A DNA stretch of 64,000 bases from Thermoleophilia bacterium (GCA_009694365.1 SHVE01000001.1:62001-126000), one strand, 5' to 3'; shown: positions 17,601 to 27,569, counted from the stretch's first letter. Made by a program: numbers and translations. Notes: generated by a model not told the origin, from the sequence alone.

Positions 17601-18144
17601 TCTCAAGGATGTCCTGCTGTGTTTCGATGAGCAGCACGTCGGCGCCGCCCCGCATGAGGCCCATCGCCTGCACGCGGATCTCGTCGGCCAACCCATCGAA
17701 CGTGATTCCCGACAGCTTGGGGTCGTCGGTACCCGGCAGCATCCCGGTGGGGCCGATGGAGCCGATGACGAAGCGGGGCCGACCGTCGGCGGCCTCGTAG
17801 TCGTCGCACGCGCGACGGGCGATGGACGCGGCGGCGACGTTGATCTCGGTGACGTACTCAGCCAGCGTGCCGCCATCCGGGCGTCGCCACTCCACCAGTC
17901 GGATTGCCGTGGCCTGGAACGAGTTCGTCTCTACGGCCTGAGACCCCGCGTCGAGATATGACCGGTGGATCTCCTCGATGACGTCCGGTCGTGTGAGCGA
18001 CAGGTGGTCGATGGCCCCCTCAAGCTCACCGCCGCCGTAGTCCTCGGCGGTGAGGTCGCGAGCCTGGATCTGGGTACCGAGTCCGCCGTCAAACACGACG
18101 ACGCCGTCCCTAAGGGCCGGAAGATAGAGGCCGGAGTTCTTCAC
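14623..18144 (-). CDS. metH: Cobalamin-dependent methionine synthase
   Basis: Full-length 1173-aa MetH, which methylates homocysteine with 5-methyltetrahydrofolate through bound cobalamin. Domains in order: homocysteine domain (residues 1 to about 320) with zinc Cys in GTNCSVGPEHL (about 238) and GGCCGSTPDH (about 300-310); pterin domain (about 330-620); B12-binding cap and Rossmann domain with His in DVHDIGKN near residue 750; AdoMet reactivation domain (about 870-1173) ending in PQATYFSARRRNRL. The GTG at 18144 begins the conserved part; the frame is open another 40 codons upstream with no conserved sequence. I could not recognise a B12 riboswitch in the 226 bases upstream. Confidence 0.96.
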   Translation of the reverse strand: MKNSGLYLPALRDGVVVFDGGLGTQIQARDLTAEDYGGGELEGAIDHLSLTRPDVIEEIHRSYLDAGSQAVETNSFQATAIRLVEWRRPDGGTLAEYVTEINVAAASIARRACDDYEAADGRPRFVIGSIGPTGMLPGTDDPKLSGITFDGLADEIRVQAMGLMRGGADVLLIETQQDILETRAAIHGIRLAFDEMDVSVPIQAQVALDQTGRMLLGTDVGAVVTILEGMGVDVIGTNCSVGPEHLREPVAYMCAHSTRPVAVVPNAGLPRNVDGVAHYDLGPDDMARQIAAMVRDFGPNVVGGCCGSTPDHIRGIVAALRDVTPHRRVPVLHVPRLASAMRTVDLCQEPRPTIVGERVNTQGSRAIKEMILADDYDGALAVAREQVEFGAHVLDVCVALTERVDEPEQLAILAKKLAMGVEAPLMIDSTEAPAVEAALAAYPGRAIVNSINMENGRIKIDQVVPIIKKHGAAVVALTIDDDIGMAKTGEEKLRIARKIHDIVVGEYGLRPEDLIFDALTFTLATGEEEYRHSGAATIEGIRLIKANLPGVATSLGVSNISFGLGPAARATLNSVFLARAVAAGLDLAMINPTHIRPMGEIPADEVELADDLIFARTDDALPRLIAKYDGVEGMEAPDPTARFEGMEPDERIVERILHRVPEGVEADIDAALDLRGARANDEAIAILNEVLLPAMKEVGDRFGRGDLILPYVLQSAEVMKKSVAHIEQYLDQTEGYTKGTVIMATVYGDVHDIGKNLVGTILKNNGYTVHDLGRQVPVTTIIDAAEEHGADVIGVSALLVSTSKQMPLLVQELAARGKDYPVLIGGAAINRQFGRRTMFLPDGSPYAPGVFYCKDAFDGLTAVDRLLDPETRTAFVQERFDDAREAAEKVLEVSSRPRPAAEPVVTHEAPVPEPPFWGPRRVDDFDTTEMFARMDERSLYKMSWGGRGMDDAEYGRLLAEEFLPRRAAMEAASIAEGWIVPRAAYGYFPAGRDGDAVVLFDPESGEEAARFDFPRQDEGRLLCLADYLRPVASGVRDVVALQVVTVGQEATRHLDRLQAAEEYSEAYFAHGLAVEAAEGMADLVHARIKRELGLGADQGRRYSWGYPACPDIEQHGDVMRLLRPFPDEMGVGLTSAFQITPEQSTAAIIMHHPQATYFSARRRNRLPEGDAAV

Positions 18145-18201
18145 GTGGCGCGCACAGTATCGCCCTGCGGGGCGGTGATGGCCTGGGTCGTGTCGCCCAT
18201 C

Positions 18202-18244
18202 CGGAAACCACCGTTCGGAAACCACCGTTCGGGTACCACGCGTT
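18202..18244. repeat. 14-bp tandem repeat upstream of metH
   Basis: CGGAAACCACCGTT occurs twice in perfect tandem (18202-18215, 18216-18229), followed by a third degenerate unit, CGGGTACCACGCGTT, to 18244. It lies 58-100 bases upstream of the metH start, in the likely promoter region, and might bind a regulator. Confidence 0.6.
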
Positions 18245-18284
18245 TGGCCGTACACATCTGCCACTCAGGCAACAGAGTCGTGAA

Positions 18285-18301
18285 CCCCGGTGACTGACAC
18301 C
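18285..18301 (+). repeat. Intergenic palindromic repeat, copy B
   Basis: CCCC followed by GGTGACTGACACC (18289-18301), one base different from the GGTGTCTGACACC type. It lies in the gap between metH and the unknown gene upstream. Confidence 0.5.
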
Positions 18302-18370
18302 GTGTCCACAGGCGGCGCGTCGTCGTCGACGCTTGCATCGATGGATGAGGTCGCTGGCCGACCGACGGTC

Positions 18371-19177
18371 CTATGGGCGTCGCAGGAGTCGGATCGCGAC
18401 GAGCCATCCGGCGATTCCCCCGATGACGGCGCCCACGATAAGTGCCGTGGAGCGGTTGGCCGCGGCCGGGTCGAGGATGGCGATGACGGCAGCGGCCACG
18501 GCGATGCCCACTGCGGCGAGTACGAGGGCGGCCCCGGCGGCAACGCTGAGACTGCGTCCATCCCGGATGTCCCACCGACGCGACGGGGTGGGCGACGCCG
18601 AGGTGCCCTCGGGATGTGCGAACCGGCGGATGTCCTCCGGGTCGCGGGCCGTCACCGCGATGCCGCTCGCCATCGCCGCCAGCGTCTCGGGGTACATGTG
18701 TGCCTCACGCGCGATGGTGCGCAGGGCCACCCCAGTGCGTGCCAGATGGAGGGGGTCACGGGGGAGGGCGCGTGCCAGAGCGGCCGCCGCGAGGGCCGCG
18801 GCCTCGCCCGGTGCGATCTCTCCCGGGGTGATTACGACCTCTGCGTCGTCCGGATCGTCGCCGGGCTCAAGCAGCAACTCGGCGACGGCCGACCCGAATG
18901 GGGCCGACACCCCGGCCGGGGGAACGGTGAGCCCCCCGATGACGCATCTGCCCGTCAGATCCACAAGGTCGTCGGGCCGCGCTGCCCCGAAGGCCTGAAT
19001 AACCGCCCCCCGCTCCACCGGCGGCGCGGCCGCCAGACGGTCGGCGGCGAGGGCGACGCCGCAGGCGAGTACCGCACGCCGCACCGTTTCACGATTCGCA
19101 CTGCCCGGCTCCACCAGTGCACCGGCCGATGCCCGGCCGGGGCCGATGCGCCCAACCCACATGACGACGCGGGTCAC
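18371..19177 (-). CDS. Unknown protein with two C-terminal membrane helices
   Basis: A 268-aa Ala-rich protein I do not recognise. Residues 1 to about 200 look soluble and include RCVIGGLTVPPAG and AREAHMYPETLAAMASG. The last 60 residues form two hydrophobic helices (LSVAAGAALVLAAVGIAVAA and ALIVGAVIGGIAGWLVAIRL) ending in RRP, so it is probably tail-anchored with the N-terminal domain in the cytoplasm. The GTG starts one base after the stop of the carboxylase alpha subunit gene, so it belongs to that operon. It may have a role linked to the acyl-CoA carboxylase, but nothing in the sequence shows what. Confidence 0.65.
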   Translation of the reverse strand: MTRVVMWVGRIGPGRASAGALVEPGSANRETVRRAVLACGVALAADRLAAAPPVERGAVIQAFGAARPDDLVDLTGRCVIGGLTVPPAGVSAPFGSAVAELLLEPGDDPDDAEVVITPGEIAPGEAAALAAAALARALPRDPLHLARTGVALRTIAREAHMYPETLAAMASGIAVTARDPEDIRRFAHPEGTSASPTPSRRWDIRDGRSLSVAAGAALVLAAVGIAVAAAVIAILDPAAANRSTALIVGAVIGGIAGWLVAIRLLRRP

Positions 19178-19178
19178 G

Positions 19179-20960
19179 TCAGCCGATGACCGCGAGGACC
19201 TCGTCGGTGGTGACGGCCTGACCTGCCGCCACGTTCACCGCGCTGATGGTTCCGCTCGTACATGCGGTCACCTCGTTCTCCATCTTCATGGCCTCAATGA
19301 TGCAGATGACGTCCCCCACGGCTACCGACTGCCCGGCGACGACGGCCACCGACAGCACGGTGCCCTGCATGGGGGAGCAGACCGTACCGGCCGCGCCCAC
19401 CCCACCCACGGCGTGGGTGTGACCACCGGATGCGGCCGTGCGGACCCGCCGGGGCGTGGCGGTCGGACCCGCGGGGCCAAGATCGGACTCGGGGATGAAC
19501 AGGCGTACGTCGAACCGACGACCCGCGACCTCGGCGGTGAGGCGCCGCTCCACCATCGGCGGGTTATCCGGTGACCCCGGGGCGGGAGCAGGCGCTCCGT
19601 GGCGAACGGGCAGGGGGGTGTTCGCCTCGGTCATCGCCGTCATGGCGGCGTGGCACGCTCCGCCGTCGATGAACGCGGGCTCGCGGAGTAGCCACTGGTG
19701 AAAGGGGATGAGGGTGGTGATCCCCTCCACCACGAACTCGTCGAGGGCGCGCAGCATGCGCATGCGCGCGGACTCGCGGTCCGTGTCCCAGACGATCAGC
19801 TTGGCCACCATCGGGTCGTACATGTCGGACACCACGCTGCCCGCCTGCACCCCGGAGTCCATTCGGATGCCGGGCCCGGCCGGTTCCCGGTAGGCGGTGA
19901 TACGACCGGGAGTGGGGAGGAAGCGCCGCTCCGCATCCTCGGCGTTGATGCGGCATTCGAAGGCGTGGCCGCGTGGGGCGACATCGGCCTGGGTCATGCC
20001 GAGCGCCTCGCCCGCGGCGATCCGAACCTGCTCGCGCACCAGATCGATGCCGGTGACCATCTCGGTGATCGTGTGCTCCACCTGAATGCGGGTGTTCATC
20101 TCGAGAAAGAAGAAGTCCTCGCCGGACACGAGGTATTCGAGCGTGCCGGCGGATCGGTAGCCCACGGCCTCCGCCGCACGCACCGATGCCTCGCCCATCC
20201 GCTGTCTCAGCGCATCGCTCACGACCGGGCTCGGGGTCTCCTCCACCAACTTCTGGTGACGACGCTGCACCGAACAGTCGCGCTCGCCCAGCCACAGTGT
20301 GGTGCCGTGGCCGTCGGCGAGGATCTGGATCTCCACGTGGCGGGGGTCCGGCAGATAGCGCTCGAGGTAGACGGTGGAGTCGGCGAAGAACTTCTCGCTC
20401 TCGCGCCGGGCACCCTCGAAGGCACCCTCTAGGGCGTCCGGCGTGAGGGCCACACGGAATCCCTTGCCCCCACCACCGGCCGCGGCCTTGACGGCCACCG
20501 GGTAGCCGATCGCCTCGGCGATCCCAAGAGCCTCGGCCACGTCGGCCACGGCCTCGGTGACGCCCGGCACGATTGGGACGCCCGCCGCCTCCATCAGTCG
20601 GCGCGCGGCGGTCTTGGAGCCCATCGCGTCGATGGCATCGGCGGGCGGCCCGATGAACGTGATGCCGGCCCCCTCGCAGGCGCGGGCGAACCCCGCGTTC
20701 TCGGCGAGGAAGCCATACCCCGGGTGGATGGCGTCGGCCCCGGACGCCCGCGCGGCGTCGAGGATTCGCGTGACGTCGAGGTAGCTCTCGGCGGCCGGTG
20801 CCGGGCCGATGAAGTGGGCCTCATCGGCGTACTGCACGAACAGTGCATCGCGGTCGGCCTCGGAGTACACGGCGACCGAGCGGATGCCCATCTCGCGGAG
20901 CGTGCGGATGATGCGGATGGCGATCTCGCCGCGGTTGGCAACGAGCACGGTCTCAAACAT
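19179..20960 (-). CDS. pccA: Acetyl/propionyl-CoA carboxylase alpha subunit (biotin carboxylase + biotin carrier)
   Basis: A 593-aa fusion of biotin carboxylase and biotin carboxyl carrier domains. The ATP-grasp carboxylase part includes IRIIRTLREMGIRSVAVYSE, AAAGGGGKGFRV and MNTRIQVEHTITEMVTGIDL. The carrier domain at the C-terminus carries the biotinylated lysine K559 in EAMKMENEV. It carboxylates biotin with bicarbonate and ATP and hands CO2 to the beta subunit. The ATG overlaps the stop of the epsilon gene by one base (TGATG). Actinobacterial enzymes of this layout can accept acetyl-CoA or propionyl-CoA; the adjacent mutase favours propionyl-CoA. Confidence 0.94.
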   Translation of the reverse strand: MFETVLVANRGEIAIRIIRTLREMGIRSVAVYSEADRDALFVQYADEAHFIGPAPAAESYLDVTRILDAARASGADAIHPGYGFLAENAGFARACEGAGITFIGPPADAIDAMGSKTAARRLMEAAGVPIVPGVTEAVADVAEALGIAEAIGYPVAVKAAAGGGGKGFRVALTPDALEGAFEGARRESEKFFADSTVYLERYLPDPRHVEIQILADGHGTTLWLGERDCSVQRRHQKLVEETPSPVVSDALRQRMGEASVRAAEAVGYRSAGTLEYLVSGEDFFFLEMNTRIQVEHTITEMVTGIDLVREQVRIAAGEALGMTQADVAPRGHAFECRINAEDAERRFLPTPGRITAYREPAGPGIRMDSGVQAGSVVSDMYDPMVAKLIVWDTDRESARMRMLRALDEFVVEGITTLIPFHQWLLREPAFIDGGACHAAMTAMTEANTPLPVRHGAPAPAPGSPDNPPMVERRLTAEVAGRRFDVRLFIPESDLGPAGPTATPRRVRTAASGGHTHAVGGVGAAGTVCSPMQGTVLSVAVVAGQSVAVGDVICIIEAMKMENEVTACTSGTISAVNVAAGQAVTTDEVLAVIG

Positions 20961-21160
20961 CAGCGGCGCCGCTTCGTGGCGCGGCCACGCGCGACGCCCT
21001 CACGGATCCCGGTGTGGCGCCACACCGACCGGTAGGCAGCGGGCCGCCGGTCCCCGCGGGCAGTGCGGCCTGCCGCCATCAGCACCGCCACGGCGGCCGC
21101 GATCGCGGCCGCCTCATCCGGCTCCGGGGTGGGGGTGATGTCCACCCGCACGGTGGTCAC
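20960..21160 (-). CDS. accE: Acyl-CoA carboxylase epsilon subunit
   Basis: A 66-aa small protein between the beta and alpha subunit genes, overlapping the first by 4 bases (GTGA) and the second by 1 base. It begins [20 protein letters not shown] and continues with an Ala-rich helix ([14 protein letters not shown]), then YRSVWRHTG and a very basic tail. The helix followed by a W-containing segment is the pattern of actinobacterial epsilon subunits, which assist assembly and activity of the alpha-beta complex. I take the GTG at 21160 as the start, from the overlap. Confidence 0.8.
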   Translation of the reverse strand: MTTVRVDITPTPEPDEAAAIAAAVAVLMAAGRTARGDRRPAAYRSVWRHTGIREGVARGRATKRRR

Positions 21161-22715
21161 AGCGGGATGTTTCCGTGCTTCCGCGACGGGCTGTCCACGC
21201 GCTTGGTCAGCGACACCTCGAGGGCCTTCACCAGCCACGGGCGGGTGTCCTCGGGCTGGATGACGTCGTCCACGTAGCCACGCTCGGCCGCTAGGTACGG
21301 GTTGGCGAAGCGGTTCCGGTACTCATCCACCAGTTCCGCGCGCCGGGCCGCCACATCGCCACCCGCGTCCGCCACCGCCTTCAGTTCCGATCGAAACACG
21401 ATGTTCACGGCGCCGTCCGCACCCATCACGGCGATCTCGGCCGACGGCCAGGCGGCATTGAAGTCGGCGCCTAGGTGTTTGCTGTTCATCACGTCGTACG
21501 CCCCGCCGTACGCCTTGCGCGTGATCACCGTGAGCTTGGGTACGGTCGCCTCGGCGTAGGCGTACAGCAGCTTGGCCCCGTGCAGGATGATTCCGCCGTA
21601 CTCCTGATTCGTGCCGGGCAGGAAACCCGGGACGTCGACGAACGAAATCAGGGGGATGTTGAAGGCGTCGCAGAACCGGATAAAACGCGCACCCTTGATG
21701 GAGGCGTTGATATCGAGCACGCCCGCCATCGCCTTGGGCTGGTTTCCCACCACGCCCACGGAGTGCCCGTTGAGCCGCGCGAATCCGATGACGAGGTTCT
21801 GCGCGTAGAGCGGGGCCACCTCAAACAGACCCCCGTCGTCCATGACGCGCTCGATGACGTGCCGGATGTCGTACGGCTTGTTGGGGTTGTCCGGGACGAT
21901 CGTGTGCAGTTCGGGGTCGCGGCGCTCGGGGTCGTCGGTGGGCACCTCATACGGCGCACCGTCCAGGTTGTTCTGGGGGATGAACGAGAGCAGGTGCCGC
22001 ACGTCGTCGATGCACGACTCCTCGTCCTCCGCCGCGAACTGGCACACACCGGACCGCGTCGCGTGCGACAGCGCACCGCCCAGGTCCTCCATGCTTACCT
22101 CCTCGCCCGTGACCGTCTTGATGACGTCGGGTCCGGTGATGAACATGTGGCTGATCTGCTTGACCATGAAGATGAAGTCGGTGATCGCCGGGCTGTACAC
22201 CGCGCCCCCGGCGCAGGGGCCGAGCACCACCGAGATCTGCGGAATGACCCCGCTGGCCCGGACGTTGCGCAGGAAAATGTCCGCGTACCCACCCAGGCTC
22301 ACGACGCCCTCTTGGATACGCGCGCCGCCCGAGTCGTTCAGGCCGATGATCGGGCACCCCATCCGCACCGCGAGGTCCATGACCTTGCAGATCTTCTCCG
22401 CGAAAACCTCGCCCAGGCTGCCCCCGAACACCGTGAAGTCCTGGCTGAACACGAACACCTTGCGGCCGTCCACTGTGCCGTGCCCCGTGATGACGCCGTC
22501 GCCCCACGGGCGGTTGTCCTCAAGGCCAAACCCGGACGCGCGATGCCGGGTGAACATGTCGAGTTCGACGAACGACCCCGGGTCCATGAGCAGGTCGATA
22601 CGTTCGCGTGCTGTCAGTTTGCCGCGGGCGTGTTGGCGTTCCACCCCACCGGCGCCCGACGGGTTCATCGCCTCGGCCCGCAGTTCGTCTAGGCGCCGCT
22701 CGGCATCGGAGGTGT

Positions 22716-22719
<4 letters not shown>
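21157..22719 (-). CDS. pccB: Propionyl-CoA carboxylase beta subunit (carboxyltransferase)
   Basis: A 520-aa carboxyltransferase transferring CO2 from carboxybiotin to propionyl-CoA, giving methylmalonyl-CoA. Marks include [20 protein letters not shown], the acyl-CoA oxyanion stretch [40 protein letters not shown], and [18 protein letters not shown] for the biotin site. The ATG overlaps the stop of the mutase gene by 4 bases. Together with epsilon and alpha it forms a complete carboxylase operon. Confidence 0.95.
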
Positions 22720-24311
<1,592 letters not shown>

Positions 24312-24670
24312 GCGTCCTCCCGCGGGTGTACCGGCACGCGTGATGAGGCCCGTGCGTGCGGCGGCACGCTACCAAACACCGCATCCGCACCGGGCCTACG
24401 GTCGGGGTCACGCAGGTGCGGGTGCGGTGGGTGGCCACCCGTGCGTGAGCCGGTCCGGACGAGCGCGATGGGGGGTTTCCGCCAGTTGGCGGTCCTCGCA
24501 CTACTCTCGGGGCGGATAAGTACCGATCGCCCCCCGGGGTGGCCGCGCTCGGCAACGACAATCAGGCGTCGTCGATCACCACGACGGACCTCCCCACCGG
24601 ACGTTGGGGGTCCGCGCCGACGTATCACGCGCACGGTCGCCGCCATGGCCGCCGCGATACCCTCACCCCG
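24312..24670. other. Intergenic region, 359 bases
   Basis: No gene seen. This region lies between two divergent starts, so it should hold both promoters. It contains the 12-base palindrome GGGTGGCCACCC (24429-24440) and the inverted repeat CCGCCA/TGGCGG (24479-24492), possible operators. Short open frames here look like GC-rich shadows. Confidence 0.5.
24658..24663 (+). promoter_or_regulatory. Leaderless-type -10 (TACCCT)
   Basis: TACCCT ends 7 bases before the ATG at 24671, with no Shine-Dalgarno sequence in between. Confidence 0.5.
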
Positions 24671-25084
24671 ATGAGTAATGACGATGACCGACTCCTCGAC
24701 CCGGTGACCGGGCCCAGCGTGGGCGTGATCGAGGTCACCGACCGAACCGCGGACGTTGATGAGTCCCTCTGGACGGACGACTCCGGCGAGGATCTCAAGG
24801 GCTGGTACTGCATTTCCACCGAGCCGTGGCCCTGCCCTGCCGACGCCTGCGGATTCGTGGCGAAACACATCACTGCGGCCCACCTCGTTATTTGTTGGCC
24901 CGAGATGGACGACCCCACCCTCCTCACCCATGCCCAGATCGCGAAGGATGTGGGCAGGAACCCGCGGGTGATCGAGTACCAGACCTCAATGGGCCCCGCG
25001 TGCTCGTACTACCAGTGGATCGCAGCGGGGCGACCGGTCCACGGAATCCGCGGCGGTGGCACCCAAGGCGCTTCTACGCCCTAG
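24671..25084 (+). CDS. Small Cys/His-containing protein of unknown function
   Basis: A 137-aa soluble acidic protein of no family I can name. The middle has PWPCPADACGFVAKHITAAH, with two Cys five residues apart and two His further on, which looks like a zinc-finger-like cluster. This is followed by LVICWPEMDDPTLLTHAQIA and an end with GRNPRVIEYQTSMGPACSYY. The ATG is supported by TACCCT 7 bases upstream. Its TAG shares bases with the stop of the convergent amidase gene: the palindrome CTAG at 25081-25084 gives each its stop. Confidence 0.65.
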   Translation: MSNDDDRLLDPVTGPSVGVIEVTDRTADVDESLWTDDSGEDLKGWYCISTEPWPCPADACGFVAKHITAAHLVICWPEMDDPTLLTHAQIAKDVGRNPRVIEYQTSMGPACSYYQWIAAGRPVHGIRGGGTQGASTP

Positions 25085-25812
25085 AGGAGCCGGCGGGCCC
25101 GGAGATCGGCGACGATCGCGTCCGAGAGGGCGCCGCCGATCAACCCGACCTTCGAGAGAAACCGGTTGTCGTCGGGCGCTGCACCTACTTCCACCAGTAC
25201 GCGGGCCTGCGCCGTGGTGCGGTAGTACCCGTAGAAGTGGTTCATTCGCGGGTTGGAGCCACGCGGCACGACTCCTAGGAAGCGCGCACGGGCACCGTTG
25301 GCCGACGTGTGGATGCCGCCGAGGGCGGTGGACACTCGATGCGCGAGCGCCGTGGATGTTCCTTCCACTCGGGCCGACACCGTGGTGGGTGATCGGTGCG
25401 ACGCGCTGTCGCTGTAGGGCACGGGGCTCGCGGTTCCGAAACCCTGGCCGTGGTACCAGTTCTCGCCCCGGCCGGCGACCGCGCGTCCCACCGCTGCCAC
25501 GCCACCGGGCGAGTCGTGGTGGACGCTTATGAAGGTCGCGCCACCCACCCTCAGCGGGTCCACGCGGGCGCCCTGCGGTCGCGCGTCAACACCTGCCGCC
25601 CGGAGGCGGGTGACCATGTCGTCGCGCACCCGGCGGTTGAATTCCGACTCGGCACCGAACGGGTTGCCGGACGCGCCGGTCTGCGCCAGGTAGCCGGGCT
25701 CACCCGGGCTGAGGTGTCCGGCCTGCACGAGCACCACGGGGGGCGCGGCCGAGAGCGCGGCTGGCACGGCGAGTGCCGCAGCCATGAACAGAAGTGCGAT
25801 GCGGATGGGCAT
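25081..25812 (-). CDS. N-acetylmuramoyl-L-alanine amidase (Amidase_3-like), secreted
   Basis: A 243-aa protein with a signal peptide (MPIRIALLFMAAALAVPAA, cleavage near residue 24) and a zinc amidase fold. The likely zinc ligands and catalytic Glu are His in VLVQAGH, Glu in GAESEFNRRV, His in FISVHHDSPGG and Glu in ARVLVEVGAAPDD. It would cut the amide bond between muramic acid and L-alanine in peptidoglycan outside the membrane. The catalytic domain fills the protein and no wall-binding repeats are seen. Similarity is moderate, so the family is probable rather than certain. Confidence 0.72.
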   Translation of the reverse strand: MPIRIALLFMAAALAVPAALSAAPPVVLVQAGHLSPGEPGYLAQTGASGNPFGAESEFNRRVRDDMVTRLRAAGVDARPQGARVDPLRVGGATFISVHHDSPGGVAAVGRAVAGRGENWYHGQGFGTASPVPYSDSASHRSPTTVSARVEGTSTALAHRVSTALGGIHTSANGARARFLGVVPRGSNPRMNHFYGYYRTTAQARVLVEVGAAPDDNRFLSKVGLIGGALSDAIVADLRARRLL

Positions 25813-25867
25813 GGGTGCGTGAGGATGACAGCCCCATCGGACCCCATCGGCCATCACTGGTCGGTGC

Positions 25868-26383
25868 CTACGTCCCGGAAGTCCCCGGTCGGCGCCGGCG
25901 GGGGAACACGTCGAGGGCCAGTGACCGCACGCGGTCAAGAATGAGGATGCCATCGAGGTGGTCCATCTCGTGCAGCACCACACGGGCCTCGAAGCCGGTG
26001 AGGCGCACGTCAGTCTCCTTCCCCGCGACGTCGTAGAAGTGCACGCCGATCTCGGTTCCCCGCTGCACGTTGGCCGTGATCTCGGGCAGGCTCAGGCACC
26101 CCTCGCGCCCCACGTCATCGCCCGCGTAGTGGGTGAGCACCGGGTTGATGAGCACGAGGGGCCCGTGCGCATCCGGAACCCGGGGGTGGTCGGTGCAGTC
26201 GATGAAGCACGCCCGCCAGAGTTCGCCAACCTGCGGCGCGGCGATTCCCGTGGTGTAGGGGAACGACCGTGCGGTCTCCTCCAGGTCATGTGTTAGGCGC
26301 CGGAGCGCCGGACCGAACGCGGTGACCGGTCGGCAGGGCTGCTTGAGGCGACGATCCGGGTAGATGACGATGTCGCGGATCAC
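25868..26383 (-). CDS. def: Peptide deformylase
   Basis: A 171-aa metalloenzyme removing the formyl group from N-terminal methionine. All three family motifs are present: GIAAPQVG, EGCLSLP (metal Cys) and HEMDHLDG (two metal His and the catalytic Glu). It starts with GTG 25 bases after the ACT-protein stop on the same strand, so the two are probably co-transcribed. The C-terminus is basic (DVFPRRRRPGTSGT). Confidence 0.95.
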   Translation of the reverse strand: MIRDIVIYPDRRLKQPCRPVTAFGPALRRLTHDLEETARSFPYTTGIAAPQVGELWRACFIDCTDHPRVPDAHGPLVLINPVLTHYAGDDVGREGCLSLPEITANVQRGTEIGVHFYDVAGKETDVRLTGFEARVVLHEMDHLDGILILDRVRSLALDVFPRRRRPGTSGT

Positions 26384-26408
26384 GGTGCGGGGGGGAGGTG
26401 TGCTCGGG

Positions 26409-26933
26409 TCACATCATCCGTTCGGACACCGGCTGTACCGAGATATCCAACCCGGCGAGCACTGGGGTGTGCAGTGCCGACGCGATGGCCTGCGTTGTCA
26501 TCCCCGGGGGCACTTCCACCTCGATGCCGAGGATGTAGATGGGCGGGTCGCCCACGAGGCTCGCGGAGAGGTCCACGATGTTGGCACCGTGGTTGGCCAG
26601 CGCCACGGCGGCCCCGTGCACGATCCCCGGGCGGTCACCGCCGTAGATGGTGACCACGCAGTGCTCCCGATCGTCGCCGTGTGGGGGTGGCGTGCACGCC
26701 ACCGTGCTCACCGAGAGGTCGAGCGCCTCGGCCACGGGAGCCAGCACGCGATCCACATCCGCCGGTGTCATGCCGTCGGGCACGTCCACGGCCAGCACCA
26801 TGGCGAACGACCCGCTCAGCAGACAGGCCCGACACCCCTCCACGTTGGCGTCGAGGTCGAGCAGCGCACCTGTGACGGCCGCCACGATTCCCGGTCGGTC
26901 GGTGCCGATGACGCATACGGTGAAATCGCTCAT
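26409..26933 (-). CDS. Tandem ACT-domain protein, GcvR-like
   Basis: A 174-aa protein made of two ACT domains. The first runs from DFTVCVIGTDRPGIVAAVTG and the second from HCVVTIYGGDRPGIVHGAAV, both with the DRPGI turn typical of amino-acid-binding ACT modules. The family resembles the GcvR-type glycine-cleavage regulators. No DNA-binding or enzyme domain is attached, so it probably acts by binding another protein or a ligand. TATCGT ends 6 bases upstream of the ATG, suggesting a leaderless mRNA shared with def. Confidence 0.82.
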   Translation of the reverse strand: MSDFTVCVIGTDRPGIVAAVTGALLDLDANVEGCRACLLSGSFAMVLAVDVPDGMTPADVDRVLAPVAEALDLSVSTVACTPPPHGDDREHCVVTIYGGDRPGIVHGAAVALANHGANIVDLSASLVGDPPIYILGIEVEVPPGMTTQAIASALHTPVLAGLDISVQPVSERMM

Positions 26934-26939
26934 GGGGGA

Positions 26940-26945
26940 ACGATA
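26940..26945 (-). promoter_or_regulatory. Leaderless-type -10 (TATCGT) for the ACT gene
   Basis: On the minus strand TATCGT ends 6 bases before the ATG at 26933. A second such site on the plus strand (26982-26987) serves pgsA, making a compact divergent promoter region of 60 bases. Confidence 0.5.
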
Positions 26946-26981
26946 CGGGTGTGGGTCCCTGCCGGGTGGGCCGGGGGGTCG

Positions 26982-26987
26982 TATGCT
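26982..26987 (+). promoter_or_regulatory. Leaderless-type -10 (TATGCT) for pgsA
   Basis: TATGCT ends 6 bases before the GTG at 26994, with no Shine-Dalgarno sequence. It supports that GTG over the ATG at 27012. Confidence 0.5.
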
Positions 26988-26993
26988 CCGTGC

Positions 26994-27569
26994 GTGCCCG
27001 GTCGCGGAACCATGAACCCCGCCCTCATGGTGACGGCGTGCCGCATCGCCGTGATCCCCGGGGTGATGGCCCTCATCCTCGTCGATCGCACAGGGGGGCG
27101 GTACTGGGCATTCACGCTGTATGTGCTGGCGGCCGCAACCGACTCACTCGACGGCTGGCTCGCACGGTCGCGCGGTGAGGTGACCGTGGCCGGGGCCTTC
27201 CTCGACCCGCTCGCGGACAAGTTGCTGGTGGCCGGGGCCCTCGTGTGCCTCGTGGAGGTGGGCGACGTTTCGGCATGGATCGTGATGATCATCCTCGCCC
27301 GCGAGTTCGCCGTGACCGGCCTGCGTATGGTCGCGGTCAGCGAGAATCTGGTTATCCCCGCGAGCAACTTCGGCAAGGCCAAGACACTCAGCCAGAACGT
27401 CGCCATCGCCTGGATCATTCTCAATGTGGGCCCGGTGTGGACCGAGACCGGACTGCTGTACGTCGCCGTCGTGCTCACGGTCCTCTCGGGGGCGTACTAC
27501 TTCATCATGGCCCGTCGCCGGCTCTTTGAAGTCCACGTTCCAGCCCCCGACGTCACCGGAGATCCGTGA
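26994..27569 (+). CDS. pgsA: CDP-diacylglycerol--glycerol-3-phosphate 3-phosphatidyltransferase
   Basis: A 191-aa integral membrane enzyme making phosphatidylglycerol phosphate from CDP-diacylglycerol and glycerol 3-phosphate. The CDP-alcohol phosphotransferase motif DSLDGWLAR, then GAFLDPLADK, provides the four metal-binding Asp. Helices follow throughout. The GTG at 26994 is supported by a TATGCT hexamer 6 bases upstream; the ATG at 27012 would give 185 aa and is nearer the family's usual beginning. It overlaps plsY by 4 bases, so two phospholipid steps are coupled. Confidence 0.91.
   Translation: MPGRGTMNPALMVTACRIAVIPGVMALILVDRTGGRYWAFTLYVLAAATDSLDGWLARSRGEVTVAGAFLDPLADKLLVAGALVCLVEVGDVSAWIVMIILAREFAVTGLRMVAVSENLVIPASNFGKAKTLSQNVAIAWIILNVGPVWTETGLLYVAVVLTVLSGAYYFIMARRRLFEVHVPAPDVTGDP

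Noticed and set aside
18145..18370. A cobalamin riboswitch upstream of metH
   Set aside because: Position is right but I cannot find a convincing B12 box or the expected pairing; only tandem repeats and a palindromic repeat are seen. A covariance-model search would decide.
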